Positions 7,562-16,183 of a stretch of 64,000 bases of DNA are shown here, piece after piece. Numbering within the stretch: the first letter of the stretch is position 1; every line of letters begins with the position of its first letter. The position numbers and the translations under genes are program-made. The notes beneath the pieces were generated by a model. The model saw only the letters and a program-made list of their open reading frames with translations. It searched no databases and was not told where the DNA came from. Source of the DNA: Paraburkholderia phenoliruptrix. GTDB taxonomy: Bacteria > Pseudomonadota > Gammaproteobacteria > Burkholderiales > Burkholderiaceae. The stretch lies in contig NZ_CADIKB010000002.1 in the NCBI RefSeq assembly GCF_902859825.1, positions 248,001-312,000 of the forward strand. Reading direction: 5' to 3'.

Positions 7562-9271
7562 ATGACAGACCACGACTCCTCCCTGCCGCCGAACCCCGGC
7601 AGCGCCGACCACGCCACCCACGCCACCGACGATCCGCACAACCCCGAGCGCCGCCGCGTGCTGACCGGTCTTGCGGCGGTCGGCCTCGGCCTCGCGCTGA
7701 CCGGCTGCAAGACCGACGAAATCGCCAACGCCGCCACGCCGCGCAACGCCGCGGATATCCGGCTCGACGCTGCTCTGCACGATCAGGTCAAACAGATCGT
7801 GGTGATCTACGCGGAAAACCGCAGCTTCGCCAATCTCTACGGCAATTTTCCAGGCATCCAGCATCCGCTCGATGCAGTGAGCGCCGAGCGTTCGCTGCAA
7901 CTCGACCGCGACGGCAAAACGCCGCTGCCGCGCCTGCCGGCCATCTGGGGCGGCCTCGTTCCGCAAGCGCAGGAAGTGGACGGCAAGCGCTACATGATCG
8001 GCCAGAACGACATCGGCAATCTGCGCAATGGGCCGTTCCATCTGACCGACGCGCACGGCGCGCCGCTGCCCACGGGCGTGATCACGCGCGATCTGGTGCA
8101 TCGCTTCTATCAGAACCAGATGCAGATCAACGCCGGCCGCAATAACCAGTTCGCGGCGTGGGGCGATTCGGGCGGCCTCGTCATGGGCCATTACCGCAAT
8201 TCTGCCGACACGCTCAAGCTCTGGAGTCTCGCGCAGCAGTACACGCTGTGCGATAACTTTTTCATGGCCGCGTTCGGCGGCTCCTGGCTGAATCACATCT
8301 TTCTGATTTCAGCGCAGGCACCGTTTTATCCGGACATCCACAACAGTCCGGCGAAAAAAATGGTGTCCGTCGTCGAAGGCGACGATCCCACCGGCACGCG
8401 GCTGAAGCTCGCGGCGGACTCGCCCGCGTCGGCGCTCGACGGCCCGCCGAAGTTCGTCAACGACGGCGCATTCACCGCCGACGGCTACGCGGTCAACACC
8501 ATGGCGCCGCCGTATCAGCCGAGCAACGTGCGCCCCGCGTTAGGCGGCGACCCGGCATTCGCGGACGCAGCGAATCCGCGCGTGCTGCCGCCGCAAAACT
8601 ACGCGACGATCGGCGACCGTCTCTCGGACAAGGGTGTCGACTGGGCCTGGTACAGCGGCGCGTGGCAATACGCGCTGGAACATCAGGACACGGGCGCGGT
8701 GCCCGACTTCCAGTATCACCACCAGCCCTTCAACTACTTCGCCAACTACGCGCCCGGCACCGCTGCGCGGCGCAAATATTTGCGCGATGCGGGTCTCGGC
8801 AGCGATCCGTCGACCAACCATTTCATCGCGGACATCGACGCGGGACGTCTGCCCACTGTGGCGTTCTACAAGCCGCAGGGTGATCTGAATATGCATGCCG
8901 GCTATGCCGACGTCGAAGCGGGCGACCGGCACATCGCACGCGTGATCGAGCATATCCAGCGAGGCCCGCAATGGGCCAACACGGTCGTGATCGTCACCGT
9001 CGACGAAAACGGCGGCTGGTGGGATCCGGTCGCGCCGCCGAAGGGCGACCGCTGGGGCCCCGGCTCGCGAATCCCCGCGCTCGTCATTTCGCCGCTCGCC
9101 AAGAAGGGCTACGTCGATCACACCGTGTACGACACCAACTCTATTCTTCGCTTTATCAGCCGCGTGCATGGACTCGCACCGCTCGACGGCGTCGTCGCGC
9201 GCGAGCGCGCATTTGCACGCAACGGTCTCGCGCCGCCCGGCGATTTGACGGCGCCGCTCGACCTCGCGTGA
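7562..9271 (+). CDS. Tat-exported phosphoesterase (AcpA / phospholipase-C-like family)
   Basis: A 569-residue member of the phosphoesterase family that includes bacterial phospholipase C and AcpA acid phosphatase. The leader has a twin-arginine motif in ERRRVLTGLAAVGLGLAL followed by TGC, so Tat export with possible lipidation at Cys is suggested. The family start VKQIVVIYAENRSFANLYG and the late metal-site block VTVDENGGWWDPVAPP are present, as is FGGSWLNHIF. It probably hydrolyses phosphomonoesters or phospholipids in the periplasm or at the surface. It is apparently monocistronic. Confidence 0.87.
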   Translation: MTDHDSSLPPNPGSADHATHATDDPHNPERRRVLTGLAAVGLGLALTGCKTDEIANAATPRNAADIRLDAALHDQVKQIVVIYAENRSFANLYGNFPGIQHPLDAVSAERSLQLDRDGKTPLPRLPAIWGGLVPQAQEVDGKRYMIGQNDIGNLRNGPFHLTDAHGAPLPTGVITRDLVHRFYQNQMQINAGRNNQFAAWGDSGGLVMGHYRNSADTLKLWSLAQQYTLCDNFFMAAFGGSWLNHIFLISAQAPFYPDIHNSPAKKMVSVVEGDDPTGTRLKLAADSPASALDGPPKFVNDGAFTADGYAVNTMAPPYQPSNVRPALGGDPAFADAANPRVLPPQNYATIGDRLSDKGVDWAWYSGAWQYALEHQDTGAVPDFQYHHQPFNYFANYAPGTAARRKYLRDAGLGSDPSTNHFIADIDAGRLPTVAFYKPQGDLNMHAGYADVEAGDRHIARVIEHIQRGPQWANTVVIVTVDENGGWWDPVAPPKGDRWGPGSRIPALVISPLAKKGYVDHTVYDTNSILRFISRVHGLAPLDGVVARERAFARNGLAPPGDLTAPLDLA

Positions 9272-9412
9272 ATGCAGTCGGAGAACGCGCCGCCGCGCGG
9301 CGCCTTCACGCGTATTTTTTAAAGCCCCGAAAGAGTCATACGTTTGCCTTGAATAACCGGTGCCGCGACATAGACTGATAAAGCAATTCTCCGCACTTCG
9401 CACGGAACTGAT

Positions 9413-9772
9413 ATGCGCCTCACTATCCTTATTAACGGTTCCGATCCCACCGTCAGTCACGACTATGCTGTTCTCTGGCTCGACACCGACCAACGCCGGT
9501 GGTCGAGGGAAGCGCATCAAGGGATCGATCTGCCCCCGTGGGGCGAATTACACGACGAAGACGGCGTGACGACACTCTGCGCCCCAAGTAACAACGCGCC
9601 GCTTTGCACGCTGCGCGGCCTGCACGTGGACCGCAAACAGCGTGTGAGCGCGGCACAAGGCGACGCCGCGTGGACCGCGCTGCGCAACCGCACACCGACA
9701 AGCGGCTTCTGGCGCTTGCAAGCAGTGGATCGTCACAACGTGCACGCTGAAAATAGCGTGTTCGGCAATTAA
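9413..9772 (+). CDS. hypothetical protein (119 aa)
   Basis: Small soluble protein beginning MRLTILINGSDPTVSHDYAV, with Trp/Arg-rich segments (LWLDTDQRRWSREAHQ, SGFWRLQAVDRHN). There is no signal peptide, helix or known motif. GGAAC before the ATG is a weak ribosome site. A good terminator follows at 9824. Codon use matches its neighbours, supporting a real gene. Function unknown. Confidence 0.6.
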   Translation: MRLTILINGSDPTVSHDYAVLWLDTDQRRWSREAHQGIDLPPWGELHDEDGVTTLCAPSNNAPLCTLRGLHVDRKQRVSAAQGDAAWTALRNRTPTSGFWRLQAVDRHNVHAENSVFGN

Positions 9773-9823
9773 TTCCAGCGTCTTTTCCCCTGCCGGTCGA
9801 AATTCCCACGCGCGCGCCGAGCG

Positions 9824-9844
9824 GCCCGCGCGCGGGCATTTTTT
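9824..9844 (+). terminator. rho-independent terminator
   Basis: The GC-only palindrome GCCCGCGCGCGGGC (9824-9837) is followed by A and six T (9839-9844). It lies 50 bp after the hypothetical gene ending at 9772. Confidence 0.7.
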
Positions 9845-9948
9845 GCGGCGTTGATGCTCTACGCGGTAACGCGCCGACCATTCTGCCTAACGCACGCATT
9901 TAAGCCCGTCTTAAGTTTGCGTACGTAAAGTTGGAGATCCACGCATTC

Positions 9949-9976
9949 GGGTCGCTGCAAGGCGACCCATTTTTTT
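9949..9976 (+). terminator. second rho-independent terminator with no gene directly upstream
   Basis: GGGTCGC (9949-9955), loop TGCAAG and GCGACCC (9962-9968) are followed by A and seven T. The only transcript it could end that is not already terminated at 9844 would start inside 9845-9948, which contains no ORF. A short RNA is therefore possible. Confidence 0.65.
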
Positions 9977-10061
9977 GCCCGCGCGATTCTCGCAATCCCT
10001 GCTGTCCGGCGGTGCGCGCAACGCTATACTTTGCGCCCCTTCCCTCCTCACCGTTCGACAC

Positions 10062-10811
10062 ATGAAGAAGTGGTTCGCCTGCCTGCTCGTCGCGTTTGCC
10101 GCTCACGCCAGCGCGGCGCCTTCCTGCACCCAGTTCACACCGAATGCGCAATGGCCGGTTCTGACCAATCAGAAGATGGCGCCGAAAACGCGCATGCTGT
10201 GCTACAGCGATTTCGCCGTCATGCATTCGGGTATCACGCACGGTCCGTTGTGGTCCGCCGAACATCTGACGCGCGACCATATCGAAGCCGCGAAAGACAT
10301 GGTGCGCACCAACAAGTTTTTCGAAGAAGAGCGCTTGCCCGACGGCGAAGGCGCGACGCTCGCCGACTACCGGCGCAGCGGCTTCGATCGCGGACATATG
10401 AGTCCCGCGGGTAATCGCTGGAATGCCGAAGCGATGGCGCAATCGTTTTCGCTCGCCAACATCGTGCCGCAAAATCGCGAGAACAATCAGCGCTTGTGGG
10501 CGCGCATCGAAACGTCCGTGCGTAAAATCGCCGTTGCGTATGACGACACCTATGTCGTCACCGGGCCCATGTTCAGCGGCCGGCAACTGCAGACCATCGG
10601 ACCCTCGCGCGTGTTCGTGCCGACGCAGCTTTTCAAGGCGGTCTACGTGCCCTCGCGGCAACTTGCGTTCGCGGTCGTGGTCGACAATGTATCGACGAAC
10701 CGCTACGAAATCAGGACGATTCACGAACTCGAGGCAGCATCGGGTATCCGCTTTCCGGGCATTCCGGAGAACCTCAAAGATCAGCGACCGGGAGGACTCA
10801 AAGGTGTTTAA
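10062..10811 (+). CDS. secreted DNA/RNA non-specific endonuclease
   Basis: A 249-residue nuclease of the NUC1/Serratia type. A signal peptide (MKKWFACLLVAFAAHASA) directs export. The catalytic block FDRGHMSPAGNRW carries the DRGH histidine, and NIVPQNRENNQRLW carries the metal-binding Asn. The C-terminus includes PTQLFKAVYVPSR, typical of the family. It probably degrades extracellular or periplasmic nucleic acid. Its stop overlaps the next gene by 8 nt. Confidence 0.93.
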   Translation: MKKWFACLLVAFAAHASAAPSCTQFTPNAQWPVLTNQKMAPKTRMLCYSDFAVMHSGITHGPLWSAEHLTRDHIEAAKDMVRTNKFFEEERLPDGEGATLADYRRSGFDRGHMSPAGNRWNAEAMAQSFSLANIVPQNRENNQRLWARIETSVRKIAVAYDDTYVVTGPMFSGRQLQTIGPSRVFVPTQLFKAVYVPSRQLAFAVVVDNVSTNRYEIRTIHELEAASGIRFPGIPENLKDQRPGGLKGV

Positions 10812-11064
10812 ACCCTATTCGAACGATGACGACGTGCTCAACATCCAGGGCGACGCACTGACTGTGAGCAACGGCACGACGCGCGTCGTACTCAACGGCA
10901 CGCTCGAACTCACGCAGGATCAGCGCGGGCTGAAGGCGGCGCTCGCACTCAAAGAAGCCGTGGATGCCATCGTCGCGGCATTGCAGGCGCATCCTGGGTT
11001 GCCCGCCAAAGTGAAGGACGAGCCGGATGAAAAACCGGGCGTCGTTCAAAACCCGTTTCAATGA
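10804..11064 (+). CDS. hypothetical protein coupled to the endonuclease
   Basis: An 86-residue protein from a GTG at 10804, preceded by GGGAGGA and overlapping the end of the nuclease gene by 8 nt. The sequence begins VFKPYSNDDDVLNIQGDALTV and has a beta-rich first half and a helical second half (LKAALALKEAVDAIVAALQ). It has no export signal, so it should be cytoplasmic. The tight coupling suggests a linked role, for instance as an accessory or protective partner, but nothing in the sequence proves it. Confidence 0.68.
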   Translation: MFKPYSNDDDVLNIQGDALTVSNGTTRVVLNGTLELTQDQRGLKAALALKEAVDAIVAALQAHPGLPAKVKDEPDEKPGVVQNPFQ

Positions 11065-11277
11065 CGTTTAAGAATCGTCAGACGAGGCGGAAGCAAAAAG
11101 GCTTAAAGCGTCTTCAGCACCCCGATATGTTTCAGCGGTTGTGCTGTCGTTACGTTTTGTCACCAGAGCATCGTCAACTGCTGTCTTCCGGGCTGCGTTA
11201 AACCGGCAGCGCTGAACAAATCAGCCGCGGTCAGGATCCTCCAACAGGAATCCACCGGTTAAACAAGGAGTCAAACC

Positions 11278-11655
11278 ATGAAGACGCTTTTCGCCGCTCT
11301 CGCTTCCGCTGTGCTCGTGTCGACTGCTTTCGCCCAAACGGCGGCACCGGCATCGTCCCCCTCCGCGCAGCCCGCACAAACGCAGTCCGCCGGCCAGGCG
11401 AATCTGAAGGCGAGCACCGCCGTGCAAACCGGTGCATCGGATGACAGCGCGGCTACGACCAAAGCGCCTTCCAAAGCCACTGCAAAGTCGCATGTGAAGA
11501 CGTCGTCGAAGCACGTGGCGAAGCATCACAAAGCCGTGAAGAAAACGCCGGCCGATTCGAGCGCAGCGAAAGCGAAAACGGACAGCACGCAGCAAACCAG
11601 CAATGCACCGGTGAACGCCGACGGCGCAAAGACCGACACGACCAAAACGCAATAA
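11278..11655 (+). CDS. secreted Ala/Thr/Lys-rich low-complexity protein
   Basis: A 125-residue protein with a clear signal peptide (MKTLFAALASAVLVSTAFA, cleaved before QTAAP). The mature part is low-complexity, with a central basic stretch (KSHVKTSSKHVAKHHKAVKK) flanked by Ala/Ser/Thr/Gln segments. The composition is histone-tail-like and probably disordered. AAGGAG lies before the ATG and a strong terminator follows, so it is a single-gene unit. Function unknown; likely periplasmic. Confidence 0.78.
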   Translation: MKTLFAALASAVLVSTAFAQTAAPASSPSAQPAQTQSAGQANLKASTAVQTGASDDSAATTKAPSKATAKSHVKTSSKHVAKHHKAVKKTPADSSAAKAKTDSTQQTSNAPVNADGAKTDTTKTQ

Positions 11656-11742
11656 CACGTGTACGGTTTCGGCGCGCACCGGCCACATGTGCACTAAAAG
11701 ATAGAAGCCAATAATCGAAGCCGGGCCAGGCCGTTCAGGGAG

Positions 11743-11768
11743 GGCGAGTCGTATGACTCGCCTTTTTT
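11743..11768 (+). terminator. rho-independent terminator
   Basis: GGCGAGTC-GTAT-GACTCGCC followed by six T (11763-11768), 88 bp after the secreted low-complexity gene. Confidence 0.85.
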
Positions 11769-11826
11769 ATGCGCTTATGCGGCGTGGATTAGTCCAGGCG
11801 GCCGCCGTGCGGCGCCTACGCGCGCG

Positions 11827-12543
11827 CTACTGATCCGAACTTCCGTTCAGTTGTGCGAACTCTCCGAGCCTGCGGGCGTCGACGATCTCTATTTCCGCGT
11901 AGCCAAGCTTCAACGCGCCCTGCGTTTCAAACTGCTTGAGCACCTGATTGATGGTCTGCCGCGACAGCGCCAGCATCATCGCGAGATCTTCCTGCGGCAC
12001 GGGGATCACGCGCCGCAGCGCGCCCGCTTCTCCATACCCGCCCGCCATCAGCAGCAGCCGACGCGCGACGCGCTGCGCAGCCGGCAGCAACGCCGCTTCT
12101 TCTATCGCGTCGAAGGCAAGACGCAGCTTGTGCGTGAGCAGCAAGCCGAACGTGTGCCAATAGGCCGGCGTGCGTTCGAGCAGCGCCGCGAGTGCGGCGC
12201 GCGGCACATGAAACAGCTCGGTGTCGCGCTCGGCATACGCGTCGTGCGTTCGCGGACGATTGTCAAACAGCGCGATTTCGCCGAACCAGTTCATCGGCTC
12301 GATGACCGCAAGCAACGCTTCCTTGCCGCTCACACTCGCGGCGCCGATTCGCATCAAGCCGCTGAGCACGCAATAGAGGCCGTCGTCGGAATCGCCGCGC
12401 GTGAAGAGACGCTCGCCGGCAGCGAGTCGCTTCAGGCGGCCTGCTTCGACCAATTGCGCCTGCAACGCCGCCGGGGCCGAGCGAAACCATGCGCTGGCAG
12501 CGAGCCGCGCGGCAAGCTGGACGGAACGAAGAGTTGCGGTCAT
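11827..12543 (-). CDS. Crp/Fnr-family transcriptional regulator
   Basis: A 238-residue regulator. The N-terminal cyclic-nucleotide-binding fold shows LAAGERLFTRGDSDDGLYCV and NWFGEIALFDNRPRTHDAYA; the C-terminal winged helix shows VPQEDLAMMLALSRQTINQV. There are no Cys residues in an FNR-type cluster arrangement, so it is CRP-like rather than oxygen-sensing. The ATG at 12543 is chosen because translation upstream of it is not family-like. It is divergent from the Mpo1-like gene, 90 bp away. Confidence 0.9.
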   Translation of the reverse strand: MTATLRSVQLAARLAASAWFRSAPAALQAQLVEAGRLKRLAAGERLFTRGDSDDGLYCVLSGLMRIGAASVSGKEALLAVIEPMNWFGEIALFDNRPRTHDAYAERDTELFHVPRAALAALLERTPAYWHTFGLLLTHKLRLAFDAIEEAALLPAAQRVARRLLLMAGGYGEAGALRRVIPVPQEDLAMMLALSRQTINQVLKQFETQGALKLGYAEIEIVDARRLGEFAQLNGSSDQ

Positions 12544-12633
12544 TGAATCGCGCCTATGCCGATTGTCGGCTACCCGATGGTTTCCAATCTCGATCGCCGC
12601 GATTATGCTGGCTTTGACCGAGGAGCGGCATCC

Positions 12634-13173
12634 ATGAGAACGCTGACACAACAGCTTACGCACTATGCGGCCTACCATCGCGACAGGCGCAATATCGCCA
12701 CGCATTTCGTCGGCATTCCGATGATCGTGCTGGCGTTGGCCGTCCTGTTGAGTCGTCCCGCTTTCGCGCTCGCCGCGCTGCCGGTCACGCTATCGCCGGC
12801 GTGGCTGCTGTTCGTCGCGGCCACGCTCTATTACCTGGTGCTCGACGTCCCGCTCGGTCTGATGATGGCAGCGGTGTCAGCACTGTGCGTCGCATTCGGC
12901 CAGTGGATCGCGGCGCAGTCCACGCTGGTCTGGCTCGCAACGGGCGTTGGCCTCTTCGTGATCGGCTGGGTGTTTCAGTTTATCGGGCACGTGGCGTACG
13001 AGCATCGCAAACCGGCTTTCGTCGACGATGTGATCGGCCTGCTGATCGGACCGCTGTTCGTGCTCGCCGAAGCGCTGTTCGAAATCGGCTGGCGGCCCGC
13101 ATTGCGTGACGCGATAGAGCGCGAAGCGGGACCGACGCGCGTCAACCCGAACCGCGCCGCCGCGCATCGCTAA
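12634..13173 (+). CDS. Mpo1-like / DUF962 membrane protein
   Basis: A 179-residue integral membrane protein with about four transmembrane helices. The family hallmarks are HYAAYHRDRRNIATHFVGIP at the N-terminus and FIGHVAYEHRKPA in the centre; the conserved His residues fit the iron-dependent 2-hydroxy-fatty-acid dioxygenase Mpo1 of yeast. It may alpha-oxidise hydroxylated lipids. GAGGAG precedes the ATG at 12634. Confidence 0.85.
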   Translation: MRTLTQQLTHYAAYHRDRRNIATHFVGIPMIVLALAVLLSRPAFALAALPVTLSPAWLLFVAATLYYLVLDVPLGLMMAAVSALCVAFGQWIAAQSTLVWLATGVGLFVIGWVFQFIGHVAYEHRKPAFVDDVIGLLIGPLFVLAEALFEIGWRPALRDAIEREAGPTRVNPNRAAAHR

Positions 13174-13216
13174 ACGCGTGCCGCGCCGTACGATGCGCGG
13201 CGCGCCTTCCCCGAAC

Positions 13217-14107
13217 TCAGCCGAAGCGTACGAACCGCATGCTGTGCAGCGCTGTCAATGCGACGGCGATCCAGATGGGGACGTAGGTCGCCAACTGCGC
13301 GCCGCTCAACGTTTCGCCGAGCAGCGTGATGGAGACCAGCACGAGCAATACCGGCTCCACATAGCCGAGAATGCCGAACAGTGCGACCGGCAACAGGCGG
13401 CTCGCGGTGAGATACGAAGCCAAAGCAAGCGTGCTCAGCGCGCCAAGGCCCGGCAGCAGCAGGAGCCACATGTCGAGCCGCCCGGAGATAAGCGCAAGCG
13501 ATCCGCCGCTGACGATGAACGCAACCGCAGCAGGCACCAGCAAGATCATCTCGACAGTGAACACGGCGAGCGAATCGTACGGAATCTTGCGCCGCAACAC
13601 AAAGTACGGCGGATAGCCGAGCGCGACCCACAGCGTCGGCCAGGAGAACGCGCCCGTCACCCACAATTCATGGCCAACGCCCACGGCCGCGCAGACGACG
13701 GCGGCCCACTGCAAACCGTCGAGGCGCTCGCGATAGTAGAAGCGCCCAACCAGCACCATCACGAGCGGCAGCAGGAAATAGCCGAGCGACACTTCGAGCA
13801 TGCGCCCATGCAGCGGAGCCCAGAGAAAGATCCACAACTGCGCGCCGAGCAACGCGGCGGCCGCGATCATCGCGACGCCGAGCACGGGCTGCGTCACCAT
13901 CCGGTAAAGAAGCTCGCGCAAAATCGGCAGACGTTTGCGCAACGCCACGAGCAACAGCGCGCCGGGCACCGTCCACACGATCCGCCACGCGAAAATATCG
14001 AGGCCGCTGAGCGGCGCGAGCAGCGTCGCATACGCAGACAGCGACGCGAACATCGCGCAGGCGCTCACCGATAGGGCAATGCCGCGCCTCGGCGAATACT
14101 GGTTCAT
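13217..14107 (-). CDS. EamA/RarD-like permease
   Basis: A 296-residue protein with about ten hydrophobic helices, the size and pattern of RarD/EamA transporters. GIALSVSACAMFASLSAYAT, FAWRIVWTVPGALLLVALRK and a late GYVEPVLLVLVSITLLGE are typical of RarD. The inner-membrane location is secure; the substrate is not predictable. The ATG at 14107 is the first start that gives a proper first helix. It is divergent from the EgtD-like gene. Confidence 0.87.
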   Translation of the reverse strand: MNQYSPRRGIALSVSACAMFASLSAYATLLAPLSGLDIFAWRIVWTVPGALLLVALRKRLPILRELLYRMVTQPVLGVAMIAAAALLGAQLWIFLWAPLHGRMLEVSLGYFLLPLVMVLVGRFYYRERLDGLQWAAVVCAAVGVGHELWVTGAFSWPTLWVALGYPPYFVLRRKIPYDSLAVFTVEMILLVPAAVAFIVSGGSLALISGRLDMWLLLLPGLGALSTLALASYLTASRLLPVALFGILGYVEPVLLVLVSITLLGETLSGAQLATYVPIWIAVALTALHSMRFVRFG

Positions 14108-14548
14108 GGTGCGGTCCGTGGCCCGATGCGCGGGTGCATCGCTGTGAGGGTGGTCATTCGACGTGAAGGTCCGTGAGCAAGCTGCGCATTCTAGCTGGAT
14201 TACCGGCGTGTACTCCCTGCGCAGCCGCGCGGCCTGGTTTTTGAGGCGCGGGAGGGCGCGGAGCGGCAACAGCGGCGGCAAATTAATCCGTGCGCATCTC
14301 GCCGCAATGGACTAGAACATAACTTCACGCGCGCGAGACAAGCCGCGCGCGTTTGTCGGCAACGCAGCAGCAGCACCGCATCGCTCAAGCGCGAATCTTG
14401 CTTCGGTAGCTTGCTGCAGCGTTTGCAACATCCACGAGCCGGGCCGGCATGGCCGGACCCGCTTCCTTCGCGGCACGCGTCGATTTCCATCCGCCGTGCC
14501 GGCGTCCCGCCACGATCCCGCTCATCGAATGTGACTACTGGAGCCACC
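14108..14548. other. intergenic region rarD-like / egtD-like
   Basis: About 440 bp between divergent genes. It is GC-rich with no credible ORF. Short GCGCGC/CGCGCG runs (for example 14331-14350) are not part of a convincing hairpin with a T tract. I see no regulatory site I can support; both promoters must lie here. Confidence 0.3.
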
Positions 14549-15529
14549 ATGACCCAGCCAGCCCTCTCGCACGACGCATCGCCCGATCTGCGCTCAGCTT
14601 TCGCCGCCGACGTCCGCGCCGGCCTCACGCATACGCCGCAGAAAGAGCTGCCCTCCAAGTATCTGTACGACGAAGTCGGCTCCGCGTTGTTCGAAGTGAT
14701 CACCGTGCTGCCCGAATACGGCGTGACGCGCGCCGAGGAGCGGCTGCTCGCGAAGCACGCGGCGGACATCGTCGAGCATCTGCCACACGACGTCACGGTC
14801 GCCGAACTCGGCAGCGGCAGCGGCCGCAAAACCCGCCGCATTCTTGAGGCGCTGTGTAAAAAGCGCCCTACTTCTTACTGCCCGATTGAAATTTCGCGCA
14901 GTGCGTTGCAGTTGTGCAGGCGCGAGCTGGGCGACATCGAACGTATTTCGATTGTGGGTTACGAGCGCGATTATCTGGCAGGCCTCGCAGAAGTCAGCAA
15001 GAAGCGCACGTCCGGCGAGCGCCTCCTCGTGCTGTTCCTTGGCAGTACGATCGGCAATTTCGGCAGACTCGCGGCAACGCGTTTTCTGCGCGACATCCGC
15101 AACATGCTCGCGCCCGGCGATGCCTTGCTGCTCGGCACCGACCTCATCAAGCCGACGCCCGTGCTGATTGCCGCTTACGACGACGCGATCGGCGTCACGG
15201 CGTCTTTCAACCTGAATCTGCTTGCGCGCATCAATCGCGAACTGGGCGGGGATTTTCCGCTCGATGCGTTCGAGCACGTCGCGCGTTTCAATCCGGACGC
15301 GCGCAGCATCGAAATGCATTTGCGTGCGAAGCGCGAGTTCACCGCGCACGTCAGCGCGGCGAATTTGACCGTGTCGCTCAACGCAGGCGAAACGATCTGG
15401 ACGGAGAGCAGCCACAAATACCGCGCGGACGAAGTGCCGGCCATTGCCGACGACGCGGGTTTCGCGTGCAGCCATCAGTGGGTGGAAAGCGAGTGGGGAT
15501 TCGCCGAAAGCCTGTTGGTCGCGCGCTAA
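14549..15529 (+). CDS. EgtD-like SAM-dependent methyltransferase (PF10017 type)
   Basis: A 326-residue methyltransferase of the histidine-betaine (EgtD) family. The markers are LPSKYLYDEVGSALFEVIT, the SAM-binding VAELGSGSGRKTRRIL, FLGSTIGNFG, ASFNLNLLARINRELGGDF and TIWTESSHKY. EgtD trimethylates histidine for ergothioneine. Two points argue for caution: canonical enzymes have PEYYPTR where this one has PEYGVTR, and no egtB gene is adjacent. It may be a true EgtD or a paralogue with another substrate. Confidence 0.82.
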   Translation: MTQPALSHDASPDLRSAFAADVRAGLTHTPQKELPSKYLYDEVGSALFEVITVLPEYGVTRAEERLLAKHAADIVEHLPHDVTVAELGSGSGRKTRRILEALCKKRPTSYCPIEISRSALQLCRRELGDIERISIVGYERDYLAGLAEVSKKRTSGERLLVLFLGSTIGNFGRLAATRFLRDIRNMLAPGDALLLGTDLIKPTPVLIAAYDDAIGVTASFNLNLLARINRELGGDFPLDAFEHVARFNPDARSIEMHLRAKREFTAHVSAANLTVSLNAGETIWTESSHKYRADEVPAIADDAGFACSHQWVESEWGFAESLLVAR

Positions 15530-15707
15530 GGGCTCGCGCCTTTTCTTGCGGACTACGTTTTTTGGGGCGCGGCCGATCGGGCGGCGCGTGTTCTTTTGAA
15601 TCGCACCGCTTTTAGCGTCAGATGCACAGCAGTTGAATCTCAATGAAGCTCAACGCAGGCCGCCCAACGTTTTCGCAACGCCGAGCCGTTCCCGGCTCGC
15701 GCGCCGC

Positions 15708-16001
15708 TCAATGCTGCTCGAAGCGCTCATAGCGCTTTTCCGTCGCGCGCTCTTCGCCCGTCACTTCAGTCACGCGCGCCGCCGGCGGCCCGTGCCGCAG
15801 CCACGACAGCATCCGGTCGACCTGATTGGCCGCGCCCTGCAACACGGCTTCCACGGAGCCGTCGTCCAGATTCGCCACCCATCCTTTGATGCCGAGCGCA
15901 TGCGCCTGGCGCACCGTCGCGTGACGAAAGCCGACGCCCTGCACGGTGCCGCGCACGCGCACGTAATACGTTTCGATCCGCTCATCCAGATCCGGTGCCA
16001 T
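15708..16001 (-). CDS. acyP: acylphosphatase
   Basis: A 97-residue acylphosphatase. VRGTVQGVGFRHATVRQA supplies the phosphate-binding loop with the catalytic Arg, and GIKGWVANLDDGSVEAVLQG supplies the catalytic Asn. The enzyme hydrolyses carboxyl-phosphate bonds in small metabolites. The ATG at 16001 gives the usual family length. It converges on the EgtD-like gene across a 178-bp gap with no clear terminator. Confidence 0.93.
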   Translation of the reverse strand: MAPDLDERIETYYVRVRGTVQGVGFRHATVRQAHALGIKGWVANLDDGSVEAVLQGAANQVDRMLSWLRHGPPAARVTEVTGEERATEKRYERFEQH

Positions 16002-16068
16002 GCCGTTTTCTCCTCGCAATCTTTCAAGCCGGCATTCTAGTCGGGGCGCGGCGAGCTTGCCTGCCGAA

Positions 16069-16104
16069 GTTGCCTTGCGAGTTGCCTCGCGAGTTGCCTC
16101 GCGC
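16069..16104. repeat. 12-bp tandem repeat, three copies
   Basis: GTTGCCTTGCGA, GTTGCCTCGCGA and GTTGCCTCGCGC lie head to tail between acyP and hpnA. The copies differ by one base each. It is probably a slippage repeat with no evident function. Confidence 0.75.
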
Positions 16105-16183
16105 CTGACGGCGCAGCCTCAGCGACACCGGCGCCGCGCGCCACGTACAATCCCCCGACTGTCACGCAGGAAACGGAAACAGA

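Noticed and set aside
9287..9320. Hairpin plus T run after the phosphoesterase gene as a terminator
   Set aside because: The stem GCGCCGC/GCGGCGC is good but 11 bases separate it from the T run, too far for a standard terminator.
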